A stretch of DNA of 15,254 nucleotides from M30B19 sp041688615 (GTDB taxonomy: Bacteria; Planctomycetota; Planctomycetia; Pirellulales; Pirellulaceae), in contig JBDNHU010000291.1 in the NCBI GenBank assembly GCA_041688615.1, forward strand, positions 1 to 15,254, in the 5' to 3' direction. Below, in pieces: positions 1 through 8,321 of the stretch. The notes under the pieces are model-generated. The model was not told where the DNA came from. It saw only the letters and a list, made by a program, of their open reading frames with translations, and made no database searches. The position numbers were made by a program, and so were the translations under genes. The stretch's first letter is position 1; every line of letters starts with the position of its first letter.

Positions 1-33
1 ACAAAATTCAAACCGGGGTTACAAAATTCAAAC
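1..33. repeat. Short direct repeat, 20-bp period, at window edge
   Basis: The 13-mer acaaaattcaaac occurs at 1-13 and again at 21-33, so the period is 20 bp. The seven bases after each copy differ. It lies just past the nadK stop codon on that gene's downstream side. The window starts inside or at the edge of the array, so the real copy number is unknown. No coding role is visible. Confidence 0.7.
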
Positions 34-45
34 AGGCATACCTTG

Positions 46-942
46 TTAGGGTTTACGTTCTTCATGGTGCCGAAATAGATCACCGGCCCAACCAAACTTG
101 TCTCTTAACGTCAAGTAATAAGAATAGCCACTAACTTCAATCATTTGAAAAACGGACTCGGCTCGTTCAATGCGAACAAGATCACCTGTGCGCAGTTCCT
201 CCAGCAGTTGTCCATCCAATACCGCTGCGGCCGAGCAATTTTCGCCACGCATGACCATTTCATAAACGCGATCTGCCGAATCAACCACGGGGCGAACCGT
301 CAGCGTATGAGGCGAAATCGGCGAAATCACGAACGCCATTAAATCCTTTCGTAGAATCGGACCTCCCGACGAAAGATTGTGAGCGGTCGAACCTACGGGT
401 GTGCTTAAGATCAGCCCATCGCAGTTGTAAGACGTGGCAACCTGTTGATCCACGAACAGGTCAATCTGCTGCATCGAATACGGTGCTGCAGCCCGGAGAG
501 CGATTTCGTTCAGACCGATTCGCTGCTGCAAAACCTTGCCATCGCGAATGACCGTACACTTCATCATCAAGTGATCAACGATGTTGTACTGTTCTTTCCC
601 GATCAATTCAAACCCAGCGGCCAAATTTTCAGGCATCATGTGGGCAAGAAAACCCAGACGCCCAAGATTCACACCGACCACCGGCCTTTGGTGGTTCCCC
701 ATCTTCCTGGCCGCGCGAAGAATTGAACCATCGCCACCAAACACGACACTTATGTCCACGTTGGATGCGTCCCAAGAATCGTCGCATAGAAGATCTTCAG
801 AAACAACGTCGACAAATTGATGCACCGTCGGCATGATCCGCTGAATCTGAGCAAGCATGTCCGGGCGACGGCTAGCGCTGCTAATCAACGCCGCTCGCAA
901 TCGTCTACCGTCCTGACCCAGTCTCCGCATTAACGTTTCCAT
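46..942 (-). CDS. nadK: NAD kinase (ATP/polyphosphate-dependent NAD kinase)
   Basis: Cytosolic NAD kinase, which phosphorylates NAD to NADP and sets the NADPH pool. In the 298-residue protein the nucleotide-binding GGDGS motif is at residues 69-73, followed by GVNLGRLGFL at 90-99, the NE pair at 145-146, the conserved block CDGLILSTPVGSTAHNLSSG starting at 174, and DGQ at 243-245. These follow the usual order and spacing of the family, and the length is normal. One difference is GSTAHNLS where most members have GSTAYxLS, so an aromatic Tyr is replaced by His near the NAD site. The ATG at 942 has a GGA directly against it. A second ATG at 930 has a better-placed GGAAA and may be the true start, giving 294 residues. 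It is the last gene of the xseB-ispA-dxs-nadK run and starts 37 bp after dxs, so co-transcription is likely. The product is firm; the start is less so. Confidence 0.95.
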   Translation of the reverse strand: METLMRRLGQDGRRLRAALISSASRRPDMLAQIQRIMPTVHQFVDVVSEDLLCDDSWDASNVDISVVFGGDGSILRAARKMGNHQRPVVGVNLGRLGFLAHMMPENLAAGFELIGKEQYNIVDHLMMKCTVIRDGKVLQQRIGLNEIALRAAAPYSMQQIDLFVDQQVATSYNCDGLILSTPVGSTAHNLSSGGPILRKDLMAFVISPISPHTLTVRPVVDSADRVYEMVMRGENCSAAAVLDGQLLEELRTGDLVRIERAESVFQMIEVSGYSYYLTLRDKFGWAGDLFRHHEERKP

Positions 943-979
943 TCCAGCACGAAAGAAGCATCAGATCAACGCCCAATTC

Positions 980-2899
980 CTAAGTTCGAACCGCTTGCTG
1001 TTCCTTTCCCAACACTCCCCGATCAGTCGCCAATTTCAAGAAAGTTGCGGTGATTCCCTCGGCATCCAACGAGGTTTCGGCCAAAACATCAGCGCGACTT
1101 GCATGTTCAATAAACCGATCCGGGACACCAGTACGGCGAACATGGTCGGAGCGCAAGCCATTGTCAGCCGCAAATTCCAACAACGCACTGCCAAAACCGC
1201 CGCTCAACATGCCTTCTTCCGACGTCACCACCAATGGCGATTCGGTCAAAACTTTCCTCATGACCAACGTGTCGAGTGGCTTGATGAAGCGAACATTAAC
1301 CACGCCCACATCCAGGCCCTTGGCCTTCAATAATTCCGCTGCTTTCATGCAGTGGATCATTTGCGTACCGACCGCCAATAAAGTTCCGTCTTTGCCCCAA
1401 GACAAAATCTCACTCTTGCCCAACTCGACCGGTTGACGGTTTTCAGTGATTTCGATGGCTGCCGTTTTGGGATAGCGGATAGCGGTCGCACAGTCTTGTC
1501 GCAGCGCGAAGTCCAGCATTTGTTGTAAGTCATAAGCGTCTCCTGGTGCCATCACCATCATATTGGGAAAGATTCTCATGTAAGCCAAGTCAAACGTTCC
1601 ATGATGCGTTGGGCCATCTTCAGCCGTCAAGCCAGCCCGATCCATCATGAAAACCACAGGCAACTTCTGAAGGCAAACCTCTTGGAAGATCTGATCAAAC
1701 GAACGCTGCAAGAATGTACTGTAAATGTCCACAATCGGACGTAAACCAACCTTCGCTTGCCCGCCCGCAAAAGCAACCGCATGCGATTCGCAAATCCCAA
1801 CGTCAAAAAATCGCTCGGGGAATCGGGCCCGCAACGGTTCCAACTTATTACCCTGGCACATCGCTGCCGTGATAACCGTCACTTTGTCGTTCTTTTCCAT
1901 CTGTTCAAAAATGGCACTGCTGGCAAAATCCGTGTAAGATTTGGCAGCGCCACTTTTCTTCAATTCCACTTGTTCAGAATCGAATCGTTCAAAAACTGGC
2001 GGAGTATGGTAGAAAACCGGATCCGCGGCGGCTGGCTTAAATCCGTGACCTTTCTCGGTGATCACATGCAAAAGGACCGGTCCCGATTGATTCTTAACCA
2101 GCTTTAGATACTTCTTCAACAAGACGATATCGTGACCGTCGATCGGTCCAAAATACTTGAAGCCGAACTCCTCGAACATCATACCACCATGAACCCCAGC
2201 CTTGACTCCTTCTTTGATCTGAGCCAGCAACCTTTCGGTTGGGTCACCAAAGACTGGGACCTTGTTCAGTAGGCTGACCACTTCCTGCTTCAAGCCTGTG
2301 TAAAACGGATTCGCTCGCAACCGATCAAGGTACCGAGCCAACCCGCCAACTCGCGGGCAAATGGACATCTTGTTGTCATTCAAGACCACCAACATTTTAC
2401 TCTTCAAGGTCGCTGCATTGTTTAATGCTTCAAACACGATCCCCGACGGAAACGCTCCATCGCCGATCACCGCAACCGAATGATTGTCGGTTCGCCCCAT
2501 TAGGTCGTCACCGCTTCGCAAACCCACGGCACTGGAAACGCTGCAGCCCGCATGCCCCGTCATAAAAAGGTCGTACTCGCTTTCCTTCGGGTTGGGGTAA
2601 CCCATCAATCCGCCCTTGGTACGGATCGTGTGAAATTGATCAAATCGACCCGTGATCAATTTCAGAGGGTAAATCTGATGTCCCGTATCCCAAACCAAAC
2701 GATCGCTGCGAAAATCGTATTCGGTATGCAGCGCTAAACACAGTTCCACCACACCCAAGTTCGAAGCAAAGTGGGCAGGCCGCTCGCTCAACAAATTGCA
2801 CAAAGTCTCCCGAATCTCGTCGGCCACTTGTTCCAATTTCTCGATCGGCAGGTCTTTCAAATCCAAGGGCGATTGGACAGTTGATAGGATGTGATTCAT
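980..2899 (-). CDS. dxs: 1-deoxy-D-xylulose-5-phosphate synthase
   Basis: Thiamine-diphosphate enzyme that condenses pyruvate with glyceraldehyde 3-phosphate to DXP, the first step of the MEP isoprenoid pathway and also a feed into thiamine and pyridoxal synthesis. The 639-residue protein has the transketolase-like layout: HFAS at 43-46, DTGHQIYP at 71-78, the ThDP/Mg motif GDGAF at 146-150 with LNDN at 173-176, GPIDGHD at 251-257, the acid-base Glu at 371 in GICESHAV, and DGPTHHG at 428-434. Oddities are GHAGCS at 115-120 in place of the common GHSSTS, and AMCQGNKL in place of AMxxGTGL. The start is set at 2899. Its ATG overlaps the ispA stop as ATGA and is preceded by GGAGAG at good distance, whereas a longer reading to 2971 would run 76 bp into ispA. 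Translational coupling to ispA is likely. Confidence 0.95.
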   Translation of the reverse strand: MNHILSTVQSPLDLKDLPIEKLEQVADEIRETLCNLLSERPAHFASNLGVVELCLALHTEYDFRSDRLVWDTGHQIYPLKLITGRFDQFHTIRTKGGLMGYPNPKESEYDLFMTGHAGCSVSSAVGLRSGDDLMGRTDNHSVAVIGDGAFPSGIVFEALNNAATLKSKMLVVLNDNKMSICPRVGGLARYLDRLRANPFYTGLKQEVVSLLNKVPVFGDPTERLLAQIKEGVKAGVHGGMMFEEFGFKYFGPIDGHDIVLLKKYLKLVKNQSGPVLLHVITEKGHGFKPAAADPVFYHTPPVFERFDSEQVELKKSGAAKSYTDFASSAIFEQMEKNDKVTVITAAMCQGNKLEPLRARFPERFFDVGICESHAVAFAGGQAKVGLRPIVDIYSTFLQRSFDQIFQEVCLQKLPVVFMMDRAGLTAEDGPTHHGTFDLAYMRIFPNMMVMAPGDAYDLQQMLDFALRQDCATAIRYPKTAAIEITENRQPVELGKSEILSWGKDGTLLAVGTQMIHCMKAAELLKAKGLDVGVVNVRFIKPLDTLVMRKVLTESPLVVTSEEGMLSGGFGSALLEFAADNGLRSDHVRRTGVPDRFIEHASRADVLAETSLDAEGITATFLKLATDRGVLGKEQQAVRT

Positions 2900-3813
2900 T
2901 GTTGTCTCTCCAAAACGAAACGAGCGATGTCCTGTAGGTGCGACGCTTTCGCACCAAACGACTGCAAGCAAGATTCGGCCTGTTGGATCAATTCGGCCGC
3001 CTTGCGACGACTTTCTTCAATCCCAAACATTGCAGGGTAAGTCAACTTGCCCTTAGTATCGTCTTTCCGCGTCCGCTTGCCGACCGTACTTGCGTCCCCA
3101 GTCGCGTCCAGCAAATCGTCGGTAACCTGGAACGCCAAGCCTACATTCTGGCCAAAATCGCGTAATTTCTCTAGCTGCAATTGGCTGGCCCCCGCGATTA
3201 CTCCCCCTATTTCCAAGGAAACTGACAAAAGTGCCCCTGTTTTTCGTCGATGGATCCTCAAAAGTGTGGTTTCGGTCGCTGGTAGCGAATTGGCCATCAA
3301 GTCATCTTGCTGCCCCCCAGCCATCCCTTGACATCCCGCCGCCTTGGCCAACAGTCCGATGCACTTAACCGCCTGAACCGGTGTTACGTTTGAATTTGCC
3401 GTTAGTTCGCCGGCCAGCAACTCAAATGCTAAAGATTGCAAACTATCCCCTACCAAGATGGCTGTTGCGTGGTTGAATTGCACATGACATGTCGCCTTAC
3501 CCCGCCGCATGTCGTCGTCATCCATTCCAGGAAGATCATCATGAACCAGCGAATAAGCGTGAACCATTTCAACCGCACAAGCCGCTGGGATCGCGTCAGC
3601 AAGCGATCCGCCGCACATTTCGCACGCCGCCAGAACCAGGAGCGGCCTAAGGCGTTTCCCGCCGCCTAACAAGCTGTAACGCATCGCTTGCGTCAACAAT
3701 TCAGGACTTTGATCCCCGATTTGCGAATAACGATCCAACGCCCGCTCGATCTCTTCAATCCAGCCTTTGATCTGCCCGTCTGATTCCAATTGTATTGCCA
3801 CAACGTTTGTCAT
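2896..3813 (-). CDS. ispA: Short-chain polyprenyl diphosphate synthase (geranyl/farnesyl diphosphate synthase)
   Basis: All-alpha trans-prenyltransferase that condenses DMAPP or GPP with IPP to give C10-C20 prenyl diphosphates. In 305 residues it shows GGKRLRP at 51-57, the first Asp-rich motif DDLPGMD at 92-98 with the four-residue spacing of bacterial short-chain enzymes, RRG at 103-105, GGQQDDL at 166-172, and the second Asp-rich motif DDLLD at 232-236. These residues bind Mg and the diphosphates. The exact chain length (FPP or GGPP) cannot be fixed from sequence alone. It overlaps dxs by four bases (ATGA), so two isoprenoid enzymes are coupled. The start at 3813 is an ATG preceded on its own strand by a run of seven T and no clear Shine-Dalgarno. 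Just upstream is xseB, 182 bp away, the same xseB-ispA-dxs order seen in many bacteria. Confidence 0.93.
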   Translation of the reverse strand: MTNVVAIQLESDGQIKGWIEEIERALDRYSQIGDQSPELLTQAMRYSLLGGGKRLRPLLVLAACEMCGGSLADAIPAACAVEMVHAYSLVHDDLPGMDDDDMRRGKATCHVQFNHATAILVGDSLQSLAFELLAGELTANSNVTPVQAVKCIGLLAKAAGCQGMAGGQQDDLMANSLPATETTLLRIHRRKTGALLSVSLEIGGVIAGASQLQLEKLRDFGQNVGLAFQVTDDLLDATGDASTVGKRTRKDDTKGKLTYPAMFGIEESRRKAAELIQQAESCLQSFGAKASHLQDIARFVLERQQ

Positions 3814-3995
3814 TAAAAAAATTACTTTGACCTAAGAATCCCCGGCTTCCAACCCATTTTGCGGTACTTGCTTCTTCTTCACTTCAAGACAACGCACTTT
3901 TCAAACTTACTCGCAAAACGATTACGCATGCATCCCTCAGCAAGCCATTTATAAAAACTGCATTCCGCGTGGCGTGTTCACTGCCAATATCATAG

Positions 3996-4574
<579 letters not shown>

Positions 4575-5006
4575 CGCGTTACCTAAATTGATTCCGATTT
4601 GCAAAACCACTCGTTCGGTTCACCGATTGCTTGAATATCACTCACAACGACCAACGCCAAAAGTCACGCGGCACAACCGTCCCTCAAGCACACAGAACAG
4701 GGGCACCAGCGGTTGGCCATGAATCTAATGAAAGCATCGCCAGTCGCATCACGCCACCTCCAATGCCAGTCTAAATCAAACCTACCCGCAAATGTGTGGC
4801 CGCAATTGTACTCATTGCCAGGGCATTCCCCAAGGATAAGCCAGCTTTCGACCAAGCGGATAGACTGCTAAAAACTAAGGGGCAATGATCGGCCACTTTT
4901 GGGACGTTTTCAACAATTGGGTTTAAATCGCAAACGATTGCCCAAACCACCGGGTAACCCCCAATCCCGTCCAAGCCTTTCCCATCCAATCCCTGCGAAT
5001 CGCATC
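4575..5006. promoter_or_regulatory. Divergent intergenic region between xseB and xseA, with a possible xseA promoter
   Basis: These 432 bp separate two divergent genes and must hold promoters for both. Reading frames inside are short and show no family motif. The best promoter-like pair toward xseA is ttggga (4899-4904) and tttaaa (4922-4927), 17 bases apart and about 80 bases before the xseA ATG. Each hexamer matches the sigma-70 consensus at four of six positions, so this is weak. I saw no clear promoter toward xseB and no hairpin or riboswitch fold. Confidence 0.3.
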
Positions 5007-6224
5007 ATGACCGCCCAGAATTCCAAGTACAAATCGATCAGTCAATTGACGCAGGAGATCCGTGACACTCTGGAGGGGGACTTCTCGCAAGTGACGGTCT
5101 GTGGCGAAGTGTCCGGCTTCAGTGCCGCTCATTCTGGACATTGGTACCTGTCGTTGAAGGACAAAGACGCCCAAATTTCCGCGGTTGTTTGGCGAAACAC
5201 TGCGCAGCGCATCCGATTCCCAATGGAAGATGGCTTGCAAGTTGTCGTACGCGGCAGAATTTCAGTTTACCCGCCGCGCGGATCGTACCAGTTGGCGATC
5301 GAACAGATCGAACCACTGGGCGAAGGTTCCTGGCGAGCCGCCTTTCGCAAGCTTCATGAAAAACTAAAAAGCGAAGGACTCTTCGACCCCGCTCGAAAAC
5401 AAACCATCCCCGCCATTCCTAACCGAGTTGTCGTGATCACCAGCCCAACGGGAGCAGCGATTCGAGATTTCCTGCAAGTCGCCACCAGGCGATGGCAAGG
5501 CAGCGACATTCTGATTCTACCCACTCGAGTCCAAGGTGAAGGCGCAGGCAAGCAACTAGCCGCTGCCGTCAATCTTGCCAGCCGTATCCGCCCCAAAGCC
5601 GATGTGATCGTTTTGACTCGCGGCGGGGGAAGCATCGAAGACTTGTGGGAATTCAATAGCGAAGAACTGGTCCGTGCAATGGCCCAATGTCCCATCCCGA
5701 TCGTTTCTGGGGTTGGACATGAAATTGATGTCACACTTTGTGACCTGGCCGCCGACCTAAGAGCATTGACACCATCGGAAGCCGCTGAGCGAATCTTTCC
5801 AGATGCCGCTGGACTTTGGCAGACACTTAAGACCCAAGAGACACGATTGGTTCAGGCGATAACTGGGCAGTGGAAGCAAGCCAAGTCGCGGGTTGATCAA
5901 TTGGCGCAATCTCGCGCAATGACGCAACCGCTAGACCGCATCCATAGCCATGCACAACGCCTAGATGAACTGTCTCACCGGCTACTGGACAGAACCAATG
6001 ACCATCTCCACAATAAGCGAAACCATTTGCAATCGATGGCCGCTCGACTGGAAGCGCTTAGCCCACTACAAGTCCTTAGTCGTGGCTATTCGCTGACATT
6101 TAACCAATCTGGCGAACCATTGACCCACTGCCTAACATTGTCCCCAGGCGATCAGATCGAAACGCGTCTTAATGCAGGCCGAGTAATTTCCCAGGTCCTT
6201 TCTACTGACAATCTTAATTCATAG
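5007..6224 (+). CDS. xseA: Exodeoxyribonuclease VII large subunit
   Basis: Catalytic subunit of ExoVII, which degrades single-stranded DNA to oligonucleotides in repair and recombination. The 405-residue protein has an N-terminal OB-fold (about 1-105, with GEVSGF and SGHWYLSLKD near 33-52) for DNA binding. The catalytic domain follows, with ITSPTGAA at 134-141, LTRGGGS at 203-209 and GVGHEID at 235-241. Beyond about 265 comes a long helical, likely coiled-coil region that binds XseB, and then a short C-terminal beta part with LSRGYSLT. Length and motif order match the family, though slightly shorter than E. coli XseA. The start is the ATG at 5007, which aligns with the family N terminus. A TTG at 4899 keeps the frame open further but adds 36 residues without resemblance. 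No strong Shine-Dalgarno is seen. fhcA follows after 3 bp, so the two are probably one transcript. Confidence 0.94.
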   Translation: MTAQNSKYKSISQLTQEIRDTLEGDFSQVTVCGEVSGFSAAHSGHWYLSLKDKDAQISAVVWRNTAQRIRFPMEDGLQVVVRGRISVYPPRGSYQLAIEQIEPLGEGSWRAAFRKLHEKLKSEGLFDPARKQTIPAIPNRVVVITSPTGAAIRDFLQVATRRWQGSDILILPTRVQGEGAGKQLAAAVNLASRIRPKADVIVLTRGGGSIEDLWEFNSEELVRAMAQCPIPIVSGVGHEIDVTLCDLAADLRALTPSEAAERIFPDAAGLWQTLKTQETRLVQAITGQWKQAKSRVDQLAQSRAMTQPLDRIHSHAQRLDELSHRLLDRTNDHLHNKRNHLQSMAARLEALSPLQVLSRGYSLTFNQSGEPLTHCLTLSPGDQIETRLNAGRVISQVLSTDNLNS

Positions 6225-6227
6225 CCC

Positions 6228-7889
6228 ATGCCTGATTTCCTTCGCATTCTGTCGCCAAAAATTTACGATCCCGCCAATCGAATCGATGGCGTGGTCAATG
6301 ACATTTGGGTTCAAGACGGGAAAATCGTCCCGCCGCCGTCAAATCATCAAATCGGTTCGGTTCGCACAATCGATGCCAATGGACTTGTTGCGATGCCCGG
6401 CGGCGTGGACATGCATTGTCACATCGCGGGATCCAAAGTGAATGCGGCCCGAAAACTTCGAGTCGACGACAAAGATTCCCAACCGCCAATCCTTTCTACG
6501 CCTTTGACCTTCAGTGGCACTGGCGGCAGCGTGCCCAGCACTTTTGCAACCGCCTATCGTTACGCCGCCATGGGCTACACCACTGCGTTCGATGCCGCTG
6601 TGCCGCCACTGCTGGCCAGACAAGCCCATTTCGAATTGGAAGACACACCGTGTATCGACAAAGGCTTTTACACATTGGTTGGCAACAATGTGATGCTGCT
6701 CGAGGCTATCGCCAAACGCGATCCGGTGCAGGTCCGCAGAATTCTATCATGGTTGCTGGATGCCACTTGCGGTTACGCGCCGAAAATCGTGAATCCCGGT
6801 GGCGTTGAAAACTGGAAACAACTGGGAACCGACATTCGATCATTGGACGAAAAGATCGGCGGCTTCGACACATCGCCTCGGCAAGTGTTGCAAAGCATTA
6901 CTAACGCCGCTAACGAACTGAAACTGCCACACCCCGTCCACATTCACACCAATCATTTAGGCTTACCCGGGAACTGGAACATCACGCTGGAAACGATGAA
7001 GAGTCTCAATGGACTCAAAGCCCACCTGACTCACATTCAATTCCATAGCTATGACGGAGGCGATGCCCAGGAGGATTCTTTCGGTTCCAAGGTCCAACCT
7101 TTGGCCGATTATATCAATCAACACCCAGAACTCTCTGTCGATGTCGGCCAAGTGCTGTTTGGCGATACCACTAGCATGACGGGTGACGGACCGGTCGGCT
7201 ATTTCCTAAGCCAAATGTACCGCGAACGCTGGGTCAGTGCAGACACGGAAATGGAAGCCGGTTGCGGGATCGTTCCCATTAAGTATCGCAACAAGAGCCT
7301 GATCCACGCCTGGCAATGGGTGATTGGCCTAGAATGGTATCTTCTGGTCAACGATCCTTGGCAAGTGGTAATGAGCACCGATCATCCCAACGGTGGTTCC
7401 TTCCAGGCTTACCCGCAAATCATTCGCCTCTTGATGGACAAATCCTATCGCGACGAAATGTTCTCACAATTACCTCAGTCGATTCAAGCGACTTCGGTTC
7501 TTAAAGATCTAAAACGCGAATACTCTCTTAGCGAAATTGCCATCATCACACGATCTGGCCCCGCCAAGTTGTTGGGCCTGAAACAAAAAGGACATCTGGG
7601 TGTAGGTGCCGACGCGGACATTACACTTTACTTGCCCAACAGCGATTACCAGCAAATGTTCGCCATTCCAAGATTCGTGATCAAAGCAGGACATGTTGTG
7701 ATCGACGATTGCGAAATCAGAAGTGTCCCCCAAGGCGATACCATTCGCTGCCAAATGCAAAGCAATCACACCGTCGAACCTGAGATCGATTCATGGATCC
7801 GACGTTACTATTCGGTCGAACCCGAAAACTTCCGAGTCAACCCAAATCAAATCTTGCAACTAAATTCCGTCCAGTGTCCGCCGGAATAA
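6228..7889 (+). CDS. fhcA: Formyltransferase/hydrolase complex subunit A (formylmethanofuran dehydrogenase subunit A family)
   Basis: Amidohydrolase-fold protein of the FmdA/FwdA/FhcA family. In bacteria with tetrahydromethanopterin-linked C1 metabolism the Fhc complex moves the formyl group off formyl-H4MPT and releases formate. The 553 residues show the metal ligands of the fold: MHCHIAGSK with H63 and H65, a candidate carboxylated lysine K186 in YAPKIVNPGG, HIHTNHLG at 238-245, THIQFHSY at 268-275, and the catalytic Asp D385 in STDHPNGG. The last part (about 440-500, GLKQKGHLGVGADADITLY) closes the small beta domain of metal-dependent hydrolases. It starts 3 bp after the xseA stop with no visible ribosome site, which suggests coupled translation. 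fhcB, fhcC, fhcD and other H4MPT genes are not in the window. In methylotrophic proteobacteria these genes cluster, so the lone placement points to a planctomycete-type scattered layout. Confidence 0.9.
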   Translation: MPDFLRILSPKIYDPANRIDGVVNDIWVQDGKIVPPPSNHQIGSVRTIDANGLVAMPGGVDMHCHIAGSKVNAARKLRVDDKDSQPPILSTPLTFSGTGGSVPSTFATAYRYAAMGYTTAFDAAVPPLLARQAHFELEDTPCIDKGFYTLVGNNVMLLEAIAKRDPVQVRRILSWLLDATCGYAPKIVNPGGVENWKQLGTDIRSLDEKIGGFDTSPRQVLQSITNAANELKLPHPVHIHTNHLGLPGNWNITLETMKSLNGLKAHLTHIQFHSYDGGDAQEDSFGSKVQPLADYINQHPELSVDVGQVLFGDTTSMTGDGPVGYFLSQMYRERWVSADTEMEAGCGIVPIKYRNKSLIHAWQWVIGLEWYLLVNDPWQVVMSTDHPNGGSFQAYPQIIRLLMDKSYRDEMFSQLPQSIQATSVLKDLKREYSLSEIAIITRSGPAKLLGLKQKGHLGVGADADITLYLPNSDYQQMFAIPRFVIKAGHVVIDDCEIRSVPQGDTIRCQMQSNHTVEPEIDSWIRRYYSVEPENFRVNPNQILQLNSVQCPPE

Positions 7890-7905
7890 CACAACCATAC
7901 GCCTA

Positions 7906-7941
7906 CGACTACTCTCCCGATCGACTACTCTCCCGATCGAC
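7906..7941. repeat. 16-bp tandem duplication after fhcA
   Basis: The unit cgactactctcccgat occurs perfectly at 7906-7921 and 7922-7937 and begins a third time (cgac). It lies 17 bases after the fhcA stop. Each junction makes the self-complementary hexamer cgatcg. Confidence 0.85.
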
Positions 7942-8073
7942 GTCAAGCGGCAGCTTAGATCGAACGTAAACGCTCAGCTCTTTGAGTGGCTGATTGGACA
8001 CACCCGAACAGAATCTTCTGGCACGAGAGATCGATCAAAAGCGAACACTTTATCCAGCCAACCGACGAAACAT

Positions 8074-8097
8074 TTTCAGGGAACCGGTCCGCTGAAA
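8074..8097. terminator. Hairpin between convergent fhcA and purK, possible bidirectional terminator
   Basis: tttcag at 8074-8079 pairs with ctgaaa at 8092-8097. Inside, gga (8080-8082) pairs with tcc (8088-8090), leaving one bulged G and a five-base loop. The flanks are A/T-leaning but there is no long T run on either strand. Its place midway between two converging genes suits a two-way terminator. This is inference only. Confidence 0.3.
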
Positions 8098-8266
8098 TTT
8101 CGGGAACGGGCAAGTACCGTTGGGGAAATCACCCTGGCAATAGAAAATACCTTCCGGTCAATTGAGAAGCCTAACCATCTGGCGGTACTTAAGGCTTGAC
8201 GACAAACTCCGCCCAGTTTGAACGCGGGAATATCGGCACGGGAACCTGAGTGTCGGCAACGCCAGA

Positions 8267-8311
8267 GCCTAACCAGCACGGCCTAACCAGCACGGCCTAA
8301 CCAGCACGGCC
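8267..8311. repeat. 14-bp tandem triplicate after purK
   Basis: gcctaaccagcacg occurs three times without a mismatch (8267-8280, 8281-8294, 8295-8308), followed by gcc. It ends 10 bases from the purK stop codon. The octamer gcctaacc also occurs singly at 8169-8176 in the same gap. Confidence 0.88.
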
Positions 8312-8321
8312 TTGCTACTAT

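Larger units (their letters stand above)
7890..8321. other. Convergent intergenic region between fhcA and purK
   Basis: A 432-bp gap between the 3' ends of fhcA and purK. It holds a 16-bp tandem duplication (7906-7941), a hairpin (8074-8097) and a 14-bp triplicate (8267-8311). An open frame of 67 codons on the minus strand (8076-8279) has no recognisable domain, and the repeat array abuts its start side. I do not call a gene. Confidence 0.5.

Noticed and set aside
2640..2971. Extended dxs start at 2971 and a 105-codon overlapping frame
   Set aside because: Would overlap ispA by 76 bp. The ATG at 2899 has GGAGAG and an ATGA junction and matches the family N terminus.
4899..5006. 36-residue N-terminal extension of xseA from TTG
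   Set aside because: The extension has no family resemblance and would cover the best promoter-like hexamers. The ATG at 5007 fits the OB-fold start.
8076..8279. 67-codon frame on the minus strand between fhcA and purK
   Set aside because: No recognisable domain, it covers the hairpin, and its start side runs into the 14-bp array. It is probably a chance frame in non-coding DNA.
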